The notes beneath the pieces were generated by a model. The model had not been told where the DNA came from and did not search any database. It saw only the letters and a program-made list of their open reading frames with translations. A DNA stretch of 64,000 nucleotides, from positions 9,114,001 through 9,178,000 of the forward strand of contig NC_046679.1 in the NCBI RefSeq assembly GCF_009870125.1, given 5' to 3'. The position numbers were made by a program, and so were the translations under genes. Numbering within the stretch: the stretch's first letter is position 1; every line of letters starts with the position of its first letter. Shown in pieces: positions 11,101 to 21,300 of the stretch. The DNA is from Drosophila pseudoobscura. Lineage: Eukaryota > Arthropoda > Insecta > Diptera > Drosophilidae.

Positions 11101-11643
11101 CTTGACTGCTGCGACAGACGAAAGGTGGTTACCTCCTCCATTATACTCTTTCTGGGATTCCTCTCCAAAGTGGAGCACCTGCGCACCACCACCGCCCACA
11201 CAGGCGGCTCAGACGTAGACCCGAGGCTGCTTCGCTTCCGGCGGCTCAGTTGGCGTCTGTTGCGGCACAGGTGCGAGCAGGTGCGTAAGCTGGCGGCCAC
11301 CTGTTTTGTGCGTTCGCATGAGTTCCGCTGCGATCTGCCGGTGGCGCTGCTGGCCAGCGCCAAGCTGGCGGCTCATCTCACGGAGGAGAACTTCTACGAG
11401 GGACTGCTGTACACGCTGACCGCGGGCGTGCACAAGCTGCAGCACGAGGCACGTCACGTGTGGAGCGGGCAGCGTCTGGAGAAGTTCTTTGACGATCTGG
11501 TGACCACACTGGCAGTCACTGAGAGAGTTCGTCGCTTCAAGCCATTCACACTGAACGTGCTGTTAGAGCTATTGGAGCTGCTAAAGTCCACGGATAAGGC
11601 AGCGCTGGTGCGGCAGCTACAAGATCAGTCACAGAGCCACTAG
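8180..11643 (+). CDS. THADA-family (DUF2428) HEAT/ARM-repeat protein
   Basis: Two exons: 8180-8239 encodes MASAGKTPQISHSDCLSYLK, then a 53-nt intron, then 8293-11643 (1,136 aa). The in-phase ATG at 8272 lies inside the intron and is not the start. The protein is helical and repeat-like throughout. The family signature is at about residues 760-820 (CRHKGAIESGGLSIGRLTRG and STTRRGAGFAIMFLHVL), followed by ALVLHYLCVLVRDTEL and WTISNAALQLFGASLGKL, which parallel human THADA. THADA and yeast Trm732 are partners of the FTSJ1/Trm7 2'-O-methyltransferase for tRNA position 32; fly Thada has also been linked to SERCA and fat storage. This protein is shorter than human THADA (about 1,950 aa), so it may be a second, shorter family member. 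From memory the fly gene beside bigmax is mrt/CG3361, but I cannot verify that. It is tail-to-tail with bigmax, 168 bp away. Confidence 0.85.
8240..8292 (+). other. First intron of the THADA-like gene
   Basis: A 53-nt intron begins GTGGGT at 8240 and ends CCACAG at 8292, with CTAAT at 8269-8273 as a good branch-point match. Splicing is phase 0 and joins SYLK to TLGDVQPEE. Unspliced, the first frame ends at TAA 8270-8272, which overlaps the ATG at 8272. Confidence 0.8.
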
Positions 11644-11811
11644 CTCTCTATCTAATCTGGATATCTACCACGAGTATAAGCCAAAAAGTAATCATTAGCT
11701 ACTATTAGTTTAGTATTTCTTTTTCAACGCTTTTACAACTATTCAAATGACGCATTTAATGAACAAAACAGATCTTAAATCGAACGTAAAGCTGTAAAAC
11801 TATTTTTGCGA

Positions 11812-12784
11812 TCAACTGAAACCCTCGCCAGTCTCCTGCTCCATGGCCTGCTGCTGCTGCTTCTCGTGGGCCTCCTGCGCCATCTGCTGCAACGTGCGAC
11901 TGAGGATGTTGCGGAGAATATGGGGCTTGCAGTGCTCCTCCAGCCATGGTATGATGCCGGTCGTCAACTGCTTGAAATTGTCCATCGGTATGTGCTGGAA
12001 TGTGTCAAACATTTCCTCCAAGATGGCCTGGAACTGCACGGGTAACCAGAGAGTTAGAGAAAAATATGAAATTACCGAGACTTTCAGCATGCAAACGAAC
12101 CACTTGAAATTTCGCCTCGTCTGTGAGGCGGGCCTCCTCTGGCCCTGGATTGGCCTGCTGATGCTGCAGCATATTCTCGTACCCATTCTTGATGATCCGC
12201 AGCGCAGTCACCTCCTTCTGCAGCGCAGAGCCCTCGTCCTCTTGCTTGACTTTCTGCTGATTCAGATAGCCAATGTACTCGATGGACTTTTGCAGTATCA
12301 GCGCTTTGCTCAGCTTGTAACCCGAGGAGTCGTTGGGCTGACAACGTGGCACCAGCTCCTGCAAACTATCGTATCCCTTCTTAATGGCGTCCCGTCGCTT
12401 CTGCTCCGCCTGGGTGTGTGCCTCCCGCCTGCGCTCCTTGTAGCTGAGCGTCGAGTTGGCCGCCGTCGAGTGTCTGGCATCGCCGCCACTATCGTCGTCG
12501 TCATCTGTGTGTAGACAGGGGAGAGACGGAGACAGTGTGTGAGAAGGCTGTGTAATAAAACGCTGCTGCTGATAGCAAAAGACCCCGAGGAAATTCAATG
12601 CCATCCAGCATTATCTGCTCCCCCTGCCCGGAAGGCAACGGAACGCAAGTGTACCCGAATTGTGGGCTGAGGAGTTGGGTGTGTGGGTGCTGCCCGCACT
12701 GCTGCAGCGGGAGTATTGCTTGATGTTCAATTCTTGCTCGTGGTCCATTCCGAAAGTTTCCTCCTTGGCTGTGTTATCGCTCAT
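11812..12784 (-). CDS. bigmax: Bigmax, Mlx-type bHLH-leucine zipper transcription factor
   Basis: Three exons, 12784-12655, 12504-12104 and 12033-11812 (753 nt, 250 aa), with phases that agree. The start is MSDNTAKEETFGMDHEQELN. After an acidic run (DDDDD, residues 44-48) comes the basic region with E-box contact residues His73, Glu77 and Arg81, then helix-loop-helix (IKKGYDSLQELVP...KLSKALILQKSIEYIGYL) and a zipper. The last exon carries the C-terminal dimerisation tail typical of Mlx proteins (FQAILEEMFDTF...IPWLEEHCKPHILRNIL). In flies Bigmax pairs with Mondo to bind ChoRE sites and activate genes for sugar tolerance. The gene sits between the THADA-like gene and Hemomucin. Confidence 0.94.
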
Positions 12785-13325
12785 TTTCAATTTTCAACTG
12801 CGACGTTAACTCAAAACAAAAACACCAAAACACGCAATTTCCGTGTTCCCATATGTACACAAACTATCGATAGCAGTCTGGTATTTAGTATTTTAATAAT
12901 TCAAGGTGTGGCCAAGAGACAATTTTATAAATTTGTTTCAAAATGGTCCTGTTAAATATTCAAGCTGTGGGACTGGCGGTTTGTACGATGGGGCTTAAGG
13001 AAGATGATGCAAAAAGAGATACATGCTTGCATATTTGCAAATATAATAAAATTATAAATAAATTATTCAAGTAATACAAATTATAATTAACAAATTCACC
13101 AGCGAAATGTGGATATTTCGTTCCCAGCTAAATACTATCGGCTGATTTTCTGGTATTAAGCGGTATTTTATCTATCGTTTTTCTTCGGCAATACCGGTCC
13201 CACACAATGACTATTGTGTTTCCTTGTTGAACTTTGCCATCGTGTCGCTTTTTCTTCGGTATCTTGCCTTAAACGCTGTTTATTTAATTTGTATTTAGAA
13301 TCGGCAGACGCACAACACACCAACC
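12785..13325. promoter_or_regulatory. Bidirectional promoter region, bigmax / Hemomucin
   Basis: 541 bp separates the two divergent start codons. A perfect DRE, TATCGATA, lies at 12865-12872, about 80 bp from the bigmax ATG. GGTATTTA near 12880 and CGGTATTTT near 13161 resemble further Drosophila housekeeping promoter motifs. The DRE match is exact; assigning it to bigmax, Hemomucin or both is inference. Confidence 0.6.
12865..12872. promoter_or_regulatory. DRE (TATCGATA)
   Basis: An exact palindromic DNA-replication-related element, the binding site of DREF and sometimes BEAF-32 in Drosophila promoters. Placed in the divergent promoter, nearer bigmax. Confidence 0.65.
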
Positions 13326-15214
13326 ATGGGCCTGCTTCGCGCCTTGCGTTTGAGAATCATGAATTTCATGGTTTTCTTCCTGATAGTTATAATCCTGCCC
13401 AACATGCCGCCTCGCACCACTTTCCCCTACAAAGAATTTATGTAAGTTCAAGGATTAAATAGTGTCTATCTATTGTAATTGACTGTGATTGCTACAGTGT
13501 GAGCCCGCCCAAAGAACTGAAGGGGGCGCTGGAGCCGAACTTTCACCTGGATGGCGCTGAGCGTCTGCTGGAAGGGCGTGTGTATGGCCCCGAATGTCTT
13601 ATAGCCCGCAGCAATGAGATCTACACCGGCATTCATGGCGGTGAGATCATCAAGCTATCTGCCAGCCATGTCACACATGTGGCCAAGATCGGACAGCCGT
13701 GCGGTATGTAAAGGAATAACAGACAGATAGATCCTGCAGCTAAAATTTCACTTCTTCTCCACAGAGGACATCTATGAGGAGTCGCGATGTGGCCGTCCGC
13801 TGGGTCTGGCCTTTGACACGCAGGGCAATAACCTGATCGTGGCAGATGCTTACTACGGCATCTGGCAAGTCGATTTGAAGACAAACAAGAAGACTCTGCT
13901 GGTGTCGCCGGCACAGGAGCTGGACGGCAAAGTCAAGCGACCGGCGAAGATTTTCAATACCGTGGCCGTCGGCAAGCAGGGGGACATCTTCTGGACGGAC
14001 TCCTCGTCTGATTTTACCATCGAAGACGTGGTCTTTACCAGCTTCGCCAATCCCTCGGGCCGGTGAGTGCCACACTGCGAATGAATGAACGTAGCAGCCG
14101 CTGCCGAAACCGGTTTCTAATGCTCTTTCTAACTCTTTCTACTCTCTCCCGCTCTCTCTGTTTCAGTCTTTTCAAATACAATCGCGCGAAGAATGTTAGC
14201 GAGGTGCTGTTGGACGAGCTGGCCTTTGCCAATGGCATTGCGTTGAGCCCCAACGAGGATTTCCTTGTGGTGGCCGAGACCGGAGCCATGCGCCTGACCA
14301 AGTATTACCTGCAGGGAGCCAAGGCCGGACAAAGCGAGGTCTTTGTCGATGGTCTGCCCGGCTTGCCCGATAATCTGACGCCCGATGGCGAGGGCATTTG
14401 GGTGCCCTTGGTCGTGAGCGCGGATAGCGAGCATCCCAGTGGCTTTAACATATTTTCACGCTTCCCCACCATACGCGTGTTCCTGGCCCGCATGCTAGCC
14501 TTCTTCGAACTGCCCTTCCGGTACCTGAACAGCGTGTATCCGAACAAGTTCTCGCAGCGCTTCGTCCACTTTGTGGGCCACCTGGAAAGCATCACTCTGC
14601 TGTCGCCCAAGCGCACCACTGTGGTGCGTGTGGACTGGAATGGCAATATTGTAGGATCGCTGCATGGCTTTGACAAGTCGGTGGGTGCCATCTCGCATGT
14701 CCTTGAGTTCCAGGACTACCTCTACCTGGGCTCCCCACTCAATCAATATCTGGCACGCGTCAAATCACCCAAGGCCAAACAGCCCACGGTGAAGGTGCGC
14801 AATGTGAGGACCGAGGGCGATGGTCTGGAGGCATCTTTTGGTGCACCACCGCAACCTACCACAACCACGCCCAAGCCAAAGCCCAAGGCAGCACCGACCA
14901 CCACAACAACGACAACCACGCCAAAACCGACTACAACTACCACTACCACAAAGAGGCCAACGACAACCACAACGACAACGACAACGACAACGGCCAGGCC
15001 AACGACGACAACAACAACAACTAAGCCACCGACAACTAAACCACCCACAACGACCACAACAACGCCAAAGCCTGCTGCCTCGACGACCAAGCGCACAGTG
15101 CCTACGAAACCGGCGCCCATCGAGGAACACATTCCAGCGGACACGAAGCCTCCGACAAAGGAGAAGCTCAAGGTCATCAACAAGCAGGGTCAGGGCGTCA
15201 ACGTGGAGCTCTAA
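13326..15214 (+). CDS. Hmu: Hemomucin, membrane-anchored strictosidine-synthase-like mucin
   Basis: Four exons, 13326-13441, 13498-13703, 13765-14062 and 14167-15214 (1,668 nt, 555 aa), all phases consistent. Residues 12-25 (MNFMVFFLIVIILP) form one N-terminal membrane segment, predicting a type II or signal-anchored protein. Residues of about 40-430 read as the six-bladed strictosidine synthase/APMAP propeller, with GPECLIARSNEIYTGIHGG, RPLGLAFD, LIVADAYYGIW, FANGIALSPNEDFLVVAETG and PGLPDNLTPDGEGIWVPLV. Then comes a Thr-rich mucin tail (about 14860-15110), dense in TTTTT, KPTTT and RPTTT blocks, and a short basic C-terminus. Fly hemomucin is a lectin-binding glycoprotein of haemocytes and gut, implicated in immune recognition. 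Enzymatic synthase activity is not expected from homology alone. Confidence 0.94.
14860..15110 (+). repeat. Thr/Pro-rich coding minisatellite (mucin tail of Hemomucin)
   Basis: Repeated ACC/ACA/ACG/ACT codons broken by CCA and AAG encode a Thr-rich stretch of about 85 residues. This is the likely O-glycosylated region and is expected to vary in length between alleles and species. Confidence 0.85.
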
Positions 15215-15806
15215 AAGTCCACGAGCGAACCCTTGGAGCCTCGAGCTTATTTAGGATATTCCCAGAAGAGATTCGGTTATTCAAGTAGTCAGTCAGAGCT
15301 AATGGCAGAATCAAAGTCCACATTACGTTATTCTCTTTATTCTCCCTGCAACCCGAGAAAAGTATCTCATCTCAAATTGATTTAGGGAGTATCCATGCCC
15401 ATTTATTTTCTTGATAACATTCCACTCAGGCCTCATGCGATGCCAGTTAATTTTAGTCAAAAAGTAGCTAAATTCTAACTAGCTCGAAGCCTTAGCTCAA
15501 ATGATCCTCTCGGGCAGCTCATTATATGCCTCGGTTTATAATATGGTTTTGCTACAACGTCCTCTACATTCTACCTTTTTTGGAACTCTGCATTCCCCCC
15601 ATATATAATATTTACGATTCAAGTAAACAATGCCCTGGAAATTGTTGAACACAAGTAACTTTGATTTTTGTACTGATTTTGTTTCTTATTTTCATTGAAA
15701 AAATAAAGGTTTTTTGTAAAGATAACTTAATGCTAATTGAGGATGTTTGCGGTTTTGGCTTAGAATAAGATAGATCTAGACTAGAATTAGGATTGAGACT
15801 AGGACA
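15215..15806. other. Hemomucin 3' UTR and intergenic region
   Basis: Non-coding sequence after the Hemomucin stop. A canonical AATAAA at 15701-15706 is a good poly(A) signal for Hemomucin and gives a 3' UTR of about 0.5 kb. The convergent chitin-binding gene ends 100 bp further on. Confidence 0.7.
15701..15706 (+). terminator. Poly(A) signal of Hemomucin
   Basis: AATAAA, 487 nt after the stop codon, followed by a T-rich stretch (GGTTTTTTGT). Confidence 0.6.
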
Positions 15807-16115
15807 CTACTGAGTGGACACAGACTGAGTGCTGGTGGCCTTGGGCCGGCTTGGTGGCTCTTTGAAGTCCGACCACGACCAGTCCGTGTAGTGGACACAC
15901 CGTCCCAGCTCCTCGGAGTACAGCTGAGACTTGGGGCAGCGTTGGAGGCGGGCACGTGTGCCCTGCGTATCGCACACCCAGTACGCCGTGGGATCCCAGA
16001 AATTGCGGAACATGCGGTTCATCTCCTCCAGACTCTGGCAGCCCGGTTCGCCGTTATGCTCATGATATTTCCGCTTCTGAATGGGCAGATGGGCGGCAGC
16101 AGTGGCGGTAGGCAT
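15807..16115 (-). CDS. Small chitin-binding (peritrophin-A-like) protein
   Basis: A 102-aa protein starting MPTATAAAHLPIQ. Cysteines and aromatics are spaced as in a CBM14 domain: C at about 30 (EPGCQSLEEMN), then W..YWVCD, LQRCPKSQLYSEELGRCVHY and a Trp-rich end. It keeps the four central cysteines visible here; a full CBM14 has six, so the domain may be variant or partial. No signal peptide is visible, which is odd for this family. An acceptor (CGCTTTTAG at about 16134-16126) just upstream of the ATG implies an upstream exon, possibly ending at a CACAAAG/GTGAGAG donor near 16280. That exon has no in-frame ATG, so I take it as 5' UTR. Function is inferred only at family level. Confidence 0.7.
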   Translation of the reverse strand: MPTATAAAHLPIQKRKYHEHNGEPGCQSLEEMNRMFRNFWDPTAYWVCDTQGTRARLQRCPKSQLYSEELGRCVHYTDWSWSDFKEPPSRPKATSTQSVSTQ

Positions 16116-17581
16116 TTCTATATCTAAAAGCGAAACCGGAAACTCGACATTAGTTCACGATGAATCGGCATGGTCTCTAGATATTATACATATGTATATC
16201 TGGTGGGTGGCTACGTGCCTTGGCAATGGTATTTGCCCCAGATATTTTTGTGAATTAATTTCGCCATTTCTCTCACCTTTGTGGGTTTTTTCTGTGTCTT
16301 TTAGAAGAATCTCACGTCTGTTTCGGCCCGTTTTGATTTCTCACAGCCTGTTGCTTGCTGTTTCACAATTATTTCACTTCTGATTGGTCATACCGAATCA
16401 TTTCTCGTTTAAATACTTTTTCTGTTGAGCGGTGGCAAACGACGACAGCCACGACTCCGACGACGGCGTCGTCGGCTGCGATAGGGGAGTCCGTACCGAT
16501 TTCAACCAGAAACGGCTGTTCTACGTACAGAACGACGTCTCGCCGGGCAACGGGGCAATTTTTATCTATAACCCCAAGCAAATGTGCTTTGTGCGCGGAA
16601 AAGCTGTTGTGCCCGTGATCTTCAGGAACGCCGGGGCGGCCTATTGGTGGGTGGGGCGCAACGGGATGGGTCCCGACCATTCATGTGTCACGCGTAGCAT
16701 TCGTGCTCGGGGAATACTCCCAGCGCGAGTTATTTATGCATACAGATACAGATACAGATACACAGCCGCAGACGCAGACCCACTTCGAATTTCACAAATT
16801 TCAAAGCGAACGCAAATATTTGGAGAAAAAACCACTCGGCCCTTGGCAACACCGCTCAGGTGAAGAGGTGGAACAGGGGCGCGTCGAAAGTACTTTGCGG
16901 GGGGTTCCTTGGGTCAAAGATGAAAGTACTACCTGTGGCTGCTGTGAGAGACAGCGAAATGTCAACAAAAATACCTCCCGGACTCCGGCTTAGACGCACA
17001 CATTTCATAATCTCCAACAGATCACGCCGTTAATGAATGACTCGGGTGACGAGCCTCCCTTTCGATTGTATTTAGTCGGTAGTTTTCCCCCCGCCAAGCT
17101 GCAGCGTGTGTCAGCTCTCCTCTGAAAACAAAAACAACATACAGCAAATACCAGGCCCCACATTATCAGCAGACATTTGGAAGACTTGTAAGCACCCGAT
17201 GGGAGGAATTTACTTTCATTGATTGCTTGGGTTGAGTTGGTAGACCACTTCACGTGATCGTCCAGTGGCTGTTTTTGGCAAATAGAACTGTGAAACGATT
17301 TTGTCTGCCGATTACGTCAGTCCTCAGTCGTTGGTAATTATGCGCACACGTGGGCAACTGGTGGTCAAAGTCGCGATCACGATTGGCAAGTATTTTTATA
17401 CACATATAAACGTTTCGATCAGGTGCTGCTGATGGAACTTTTTTGGGAATGTTTTATCTGCATAATGATCAGATCTTGTCTATAACATATGTACACTGCT
17501 CCAAAGTCCACTTGAGGATGCCAAAATTTGACCTTGAACCACTTCTGAGACCATCCATTGGCACGTGATTCGCTTTTCTGC

Positions 17582-17608
17582 CTATCTATCTATCTATCTA
17601 TCTATCTG
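17582..17608. repeat. (CTAT)n microsatellite
   Basis: About six and a half tandem CTAT units. Confidence 0.9.
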
Positions 17609-17624
17609 ATGGAATCTTTGCTCT

Positions 17625-17945
17625 AGTACACACAGAGAAAAAAGCACTGAAATATTAATATTAACCCGAAGATTTCGAAACTTAGACTATTTTCATATTT
17701 AAAATAAATCAATTTCATATTTAAAATCAATATTTTTATATTTAGATCAATAAATTTTCTAGAAATATATATTTGTATATATATTTTAAAGTTTTGTATA
17801 TTTCGATTAAATACATTTCAATACATTTATTCTGAAATCAAAGTGAATTCCATTTAATTGAAATGTTTGTGTTTATAATTAATAATAATTTTATTTAAAT
17901 ATGCGTGTGTGTTCTTTTTAGTCTACCATTTTCTCTGAGTGTACT
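17625..17945. mobile_element. Short AT-rich element with 16-bp terminal inverted repeats (MITE-like)
   Basis: AGTACACACAGAGAAA at 17625-17640 is the inverted match, with one mismatch, of TTTCTCTGAGTGTACT at 17930-17945. The 321-bp interval is very AT-rich and noncoding. No clear target duplication is seen, so it may be a MITE or another hairpin-prone insertion. Confidence 0.5.
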
Positions 17946-18394
17946 GAGGGGCATTACCCTAGTAGTTTCCCCTAGATATAATATAAAAACCATAGGCGGC
18001 ACTTTATTCATTTGTATTATTGGGGATTGATATAGAACTTCCCAATAAGTGGGCAGAGCAAAATGTATTAACAACTGGTTGCCTCATTGGAATTACGAGG
18101 AATTTGCCCTAGCAACATTCAACTATTTGCGATACATCGTTCCACTAATGTCAGATAAGATATATGTATATATTTTTGGTTTCGTCATATTTACGCGAAC
18201 TTCACGTGCGTTGCGCGAGACGAGACAGACCCGCGGATGGAGTGGGGAGGCGCTAAAAGTTATAAATAATTATCTACTAATTGATTCGTCATTTCGAGTG
18301 GAAACGTCTGGTGTGTGCGCGAGCGATGCCTGAACTTTGGTTAGTAGATACGAAATGCTACGCGTAGATACGGATGGACGAGCGCGGCTCGCTT

Positions 18395-21300
18395 TTATGG
18401 CTGCAATAAGAGTGCCACTCCCCCCAATATCCATTTCGATGGACGCTCGCGGGTCTTGAGGTTGAATGTCCAGACATAAGTGTTGCCACGCGACCTGGAA
18501 GTGAAACCAAATCCGAGATATGCATAATATAGCAGTTCCGTAGGGAAAAAGGTCACTCACCTGGTCTTGTATAGGGGGCACTCGTAGACACGCTGCAGCT
18601 CTTGTTTCTCCTGGACAATGGACTTGATGTAGATGACAGGCATGGCGCAGAGCATCTCCTTGGGATGCAGGGCCACGATAGAGTTGAGCTGACAATCCCA
18701 GCTGGCCCCATCCATATATAGGTCATGGACAAAGGCACCCTCCATAGGTGGAAGGCTGATAAAAGATTACAGATAGAGATTGGAGTTAAAGGAAAGTTAG
18801 GAAGGTCCTAACGTACGTGACATCATCCTTTTGCTTCTTGGTGACATCGCAGCTGATCAGCATGCGGTCCAGTGGCAGATCGTGCTTCCTGGCACTCTCC
18901 TGCATAATGGCCGTGAGGAAGCTCTGTGGATTGAACAATCCACCCAGCCAGATGGCGCATGGAAGCTTAAAGTCGTTCAGCCAGCCGGCCAGCTCCTTGA
19001 TGCGATGCAGTAGATCCGCGAACCAGCCCTGGAGGCCCAGCATGCTGGGATAGGCCAGCAGGGCCCAAGCCCCAGGCACATGGTCATAGAAGATGGCGTG
19101 ATCCAGCCGCTCCATTTCCTGAGTGATGGTCAGCTCTCCCTTGAGGCCCAGCATCAGTTCGCGGAGAGATCGCTTGATCTCGCGAATGAGGGCATTCATG
19201 CGCTCACATTCCTGAAGGGCCACGACCACAAAGGGGGTCTTGCGCTCCACCCGATTGAGCAGCGCCTGGAGATTGAACTCGTCCTGTAGCTTGTCCAGAA
19301 AGTCATCGATCATGATCTTCACGAGCTCCTCCCTGGGTGCACCACAGTGAGAGCTCAGCTCCGACTCTCTGGGCTGCAGCTCGAAGATGGTGCGTAGCAG
19401 CTGCTCAGAGGCGGTGGTCAGGAAGCCAATCTCCGCATTTGGGTGAAGTCCGTACAGCAGGGGGGACTCATCCGGCAGCATTTCATTGATGTAGGAGTGA
19501 TAGCCCTCGAAATCTAGATTGGGCGGAGCTGGGAATCCCGGGCACAGCTCAAAGTCGCCATCGATGAGATCCTGTTGCAGAAGCTCCTCCAAGTACGTTT
19601 GGCACAGGCGCCTGTCCCAGTCGTCGGTGATGTGGCCCCCGTACATGATCTCGCCGAAAAGGTAGCGCAGATCCTCCCACGGTATGCGATTGCTGCCCTC
19701 CAGATAGTTATGCAGCACATTCGACGAGATCATGAGGTCCCCGATGTTGAACGGATAGATCTTGTTCCAGCCCTGAGGCCCGAACTTTCGCCTTTCCCCG
19801 GCCACCGCATGGAAGTAGCAGAGGGCGAAGAGAATGGACTTGAATTCGGCCTCTTGGGTGCAGGTCTCCAGCGCGTCCTGAGAGAAGTTATCCCAGGCCT
19901 TGTGGAGGTTGGCGGCCATCCCAGCTGGCGGCTCATTGACCACCTTCAGCGACGACTCCAAGATGCCCTGCGGTATAATGTGGTACTGCGGATCCGGAGC
20001 CGGTTCAGCGCTGATGAAGAGACGGAAATTGGACTCCCCCTGGGTCTCGGACTGCAGGACAATGCGCTCGATGAGTTTTTCCAGCGTCGGCAGCCAGTTG
20101 ACCACCAGATGAATGTTCTGCAGGATGACCCACTGCTGACCCGAGGCCAGAGCCTGGTGTATGGCCTGTTCGGCCAGCAGCTCCTGGCCTTGGCCCAGCG
20201 AAATGTTAACCAGTGTCTCGGCTTCTGCGTGGAAGCCCTGCTTCTGGCCAAACCGCTCCACATCCCGGATGGGATCGACACCGGGTGAGAGTATAAAGAA
20301 GGCCGGTGTCGCCGCATTCAGGTCCTTAAAGATGGCATTGAACGGCGGCGTCTGGACCTCCGCATACGATCGTCCCATGGTCTGCTCAACGAACTGGCAC
20401 ATGGCATAGGTCATGCGATCGGGCCGCAGGGCTCGGACAATGCACAGCTTCTGGAGCGGCGTCCGGTGCTTCCACTCGCCCGGAAACTGTTCCCGCTCGG
20501 GGGTATCGCTGCCCATAAACTTGCGCCATCGCTTCGTGTAGTTCTCCATGTCCTTGTCGATGCCGTAGAAGTGCTCGATGAGGGTCAGCGACTTGATGCC
20601 GCCCCAGGCACTGCGCCCGACAAAGTCCAGCGGCGACAATGTGCTCGGATCGTGGGGATATCTCAGCAGGAAGTCCGTCTCGTCCTTGGAGACCTGATCG
20701 GCGGCAATCAGGATGCGCAGCGTCATGTGCGAGGTGAAGGTCAGCTTGTCCGCCTCGAAGAGACCCCTCAGCGTGTAGCGGTAGGTCTGGAGGGTGATGG
20801 AGTCGACCAGGTGCAGCACTCGCTTCTCGTAGTTCTTGCAGTCGGGCGCCAGGGCGATGGCCTGCCGGAAGACGTGCATGAAGGACTTCAGCGAGAACTT
20901 GTAGATGGGATTGATGCGGTTGAGGTCGGTGAGGACAAAGTACAGGATTGCCGCCCGCTTGGCCGCCGAACGATAGATGTTCCGCGTGTCGTCGATCTGC
21001 AGGGTCGTGAGACGAGCCTCCCGCACCTTGGCCTCGATTTCATCCACGGTGCGCTTGGTGTTCTCCAGATTCAGTACCAAGGCATGGTCGTCGAGCACAT
21101 TCTCGCCGGCAGAGGCTAGTCTGGCCAGGAGCTCATCCTCGAGGGCTTTTAGGGAGATTTTGAACTTGTTCTGTTGGACGGTTACCTCCGTTTTCATTTG
21201 CTCCAAGTCCGGCCGCTCAATCTTGACCACTTCCGCGAGCAGCTGCTCCTCGAGGCCATCCGGCGTCACCGTAAAGTTAATCAGGGTCGTCTGGGCCTGC

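Larger units (their letters stand above)
16116..18394. other. Intergenic region between the chitin-binding gene and the first dynein
   Basis: It holds a GC-rich plus-strand ORF at 16432-16863 (NQKRLFYVQNDVSPGNGAIF and so on) that I do not recognise and that could be chance, an (ACAGAT)n run near 16741-16762, a (CTAT)n microsatellite at 17582-17608, and a short AT-rich inverted-repeat element at 17625-17945. The part next to 18395 is 3' flank of the first dynein. Confidence 0.5.

Noticed and set aside
14743..15183. Minus-strand Val/Gly-rich and plus-strand Gln/Arg-rich ORFs over the Hemomucin tail
   Set aside because: They are alternative-frame readings of the Thr-rich repeat.
19575..20288. 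Long plus-strand ORFs opposite the dynein exons (also near 20466-21119, 29686-31053, 34195-34914, 57357-58391, 59043-60173)
   Set aside because: They are antisense shadows of strongly conserved dynein coding sequence with GC-biased third positions. None shows its own domain.
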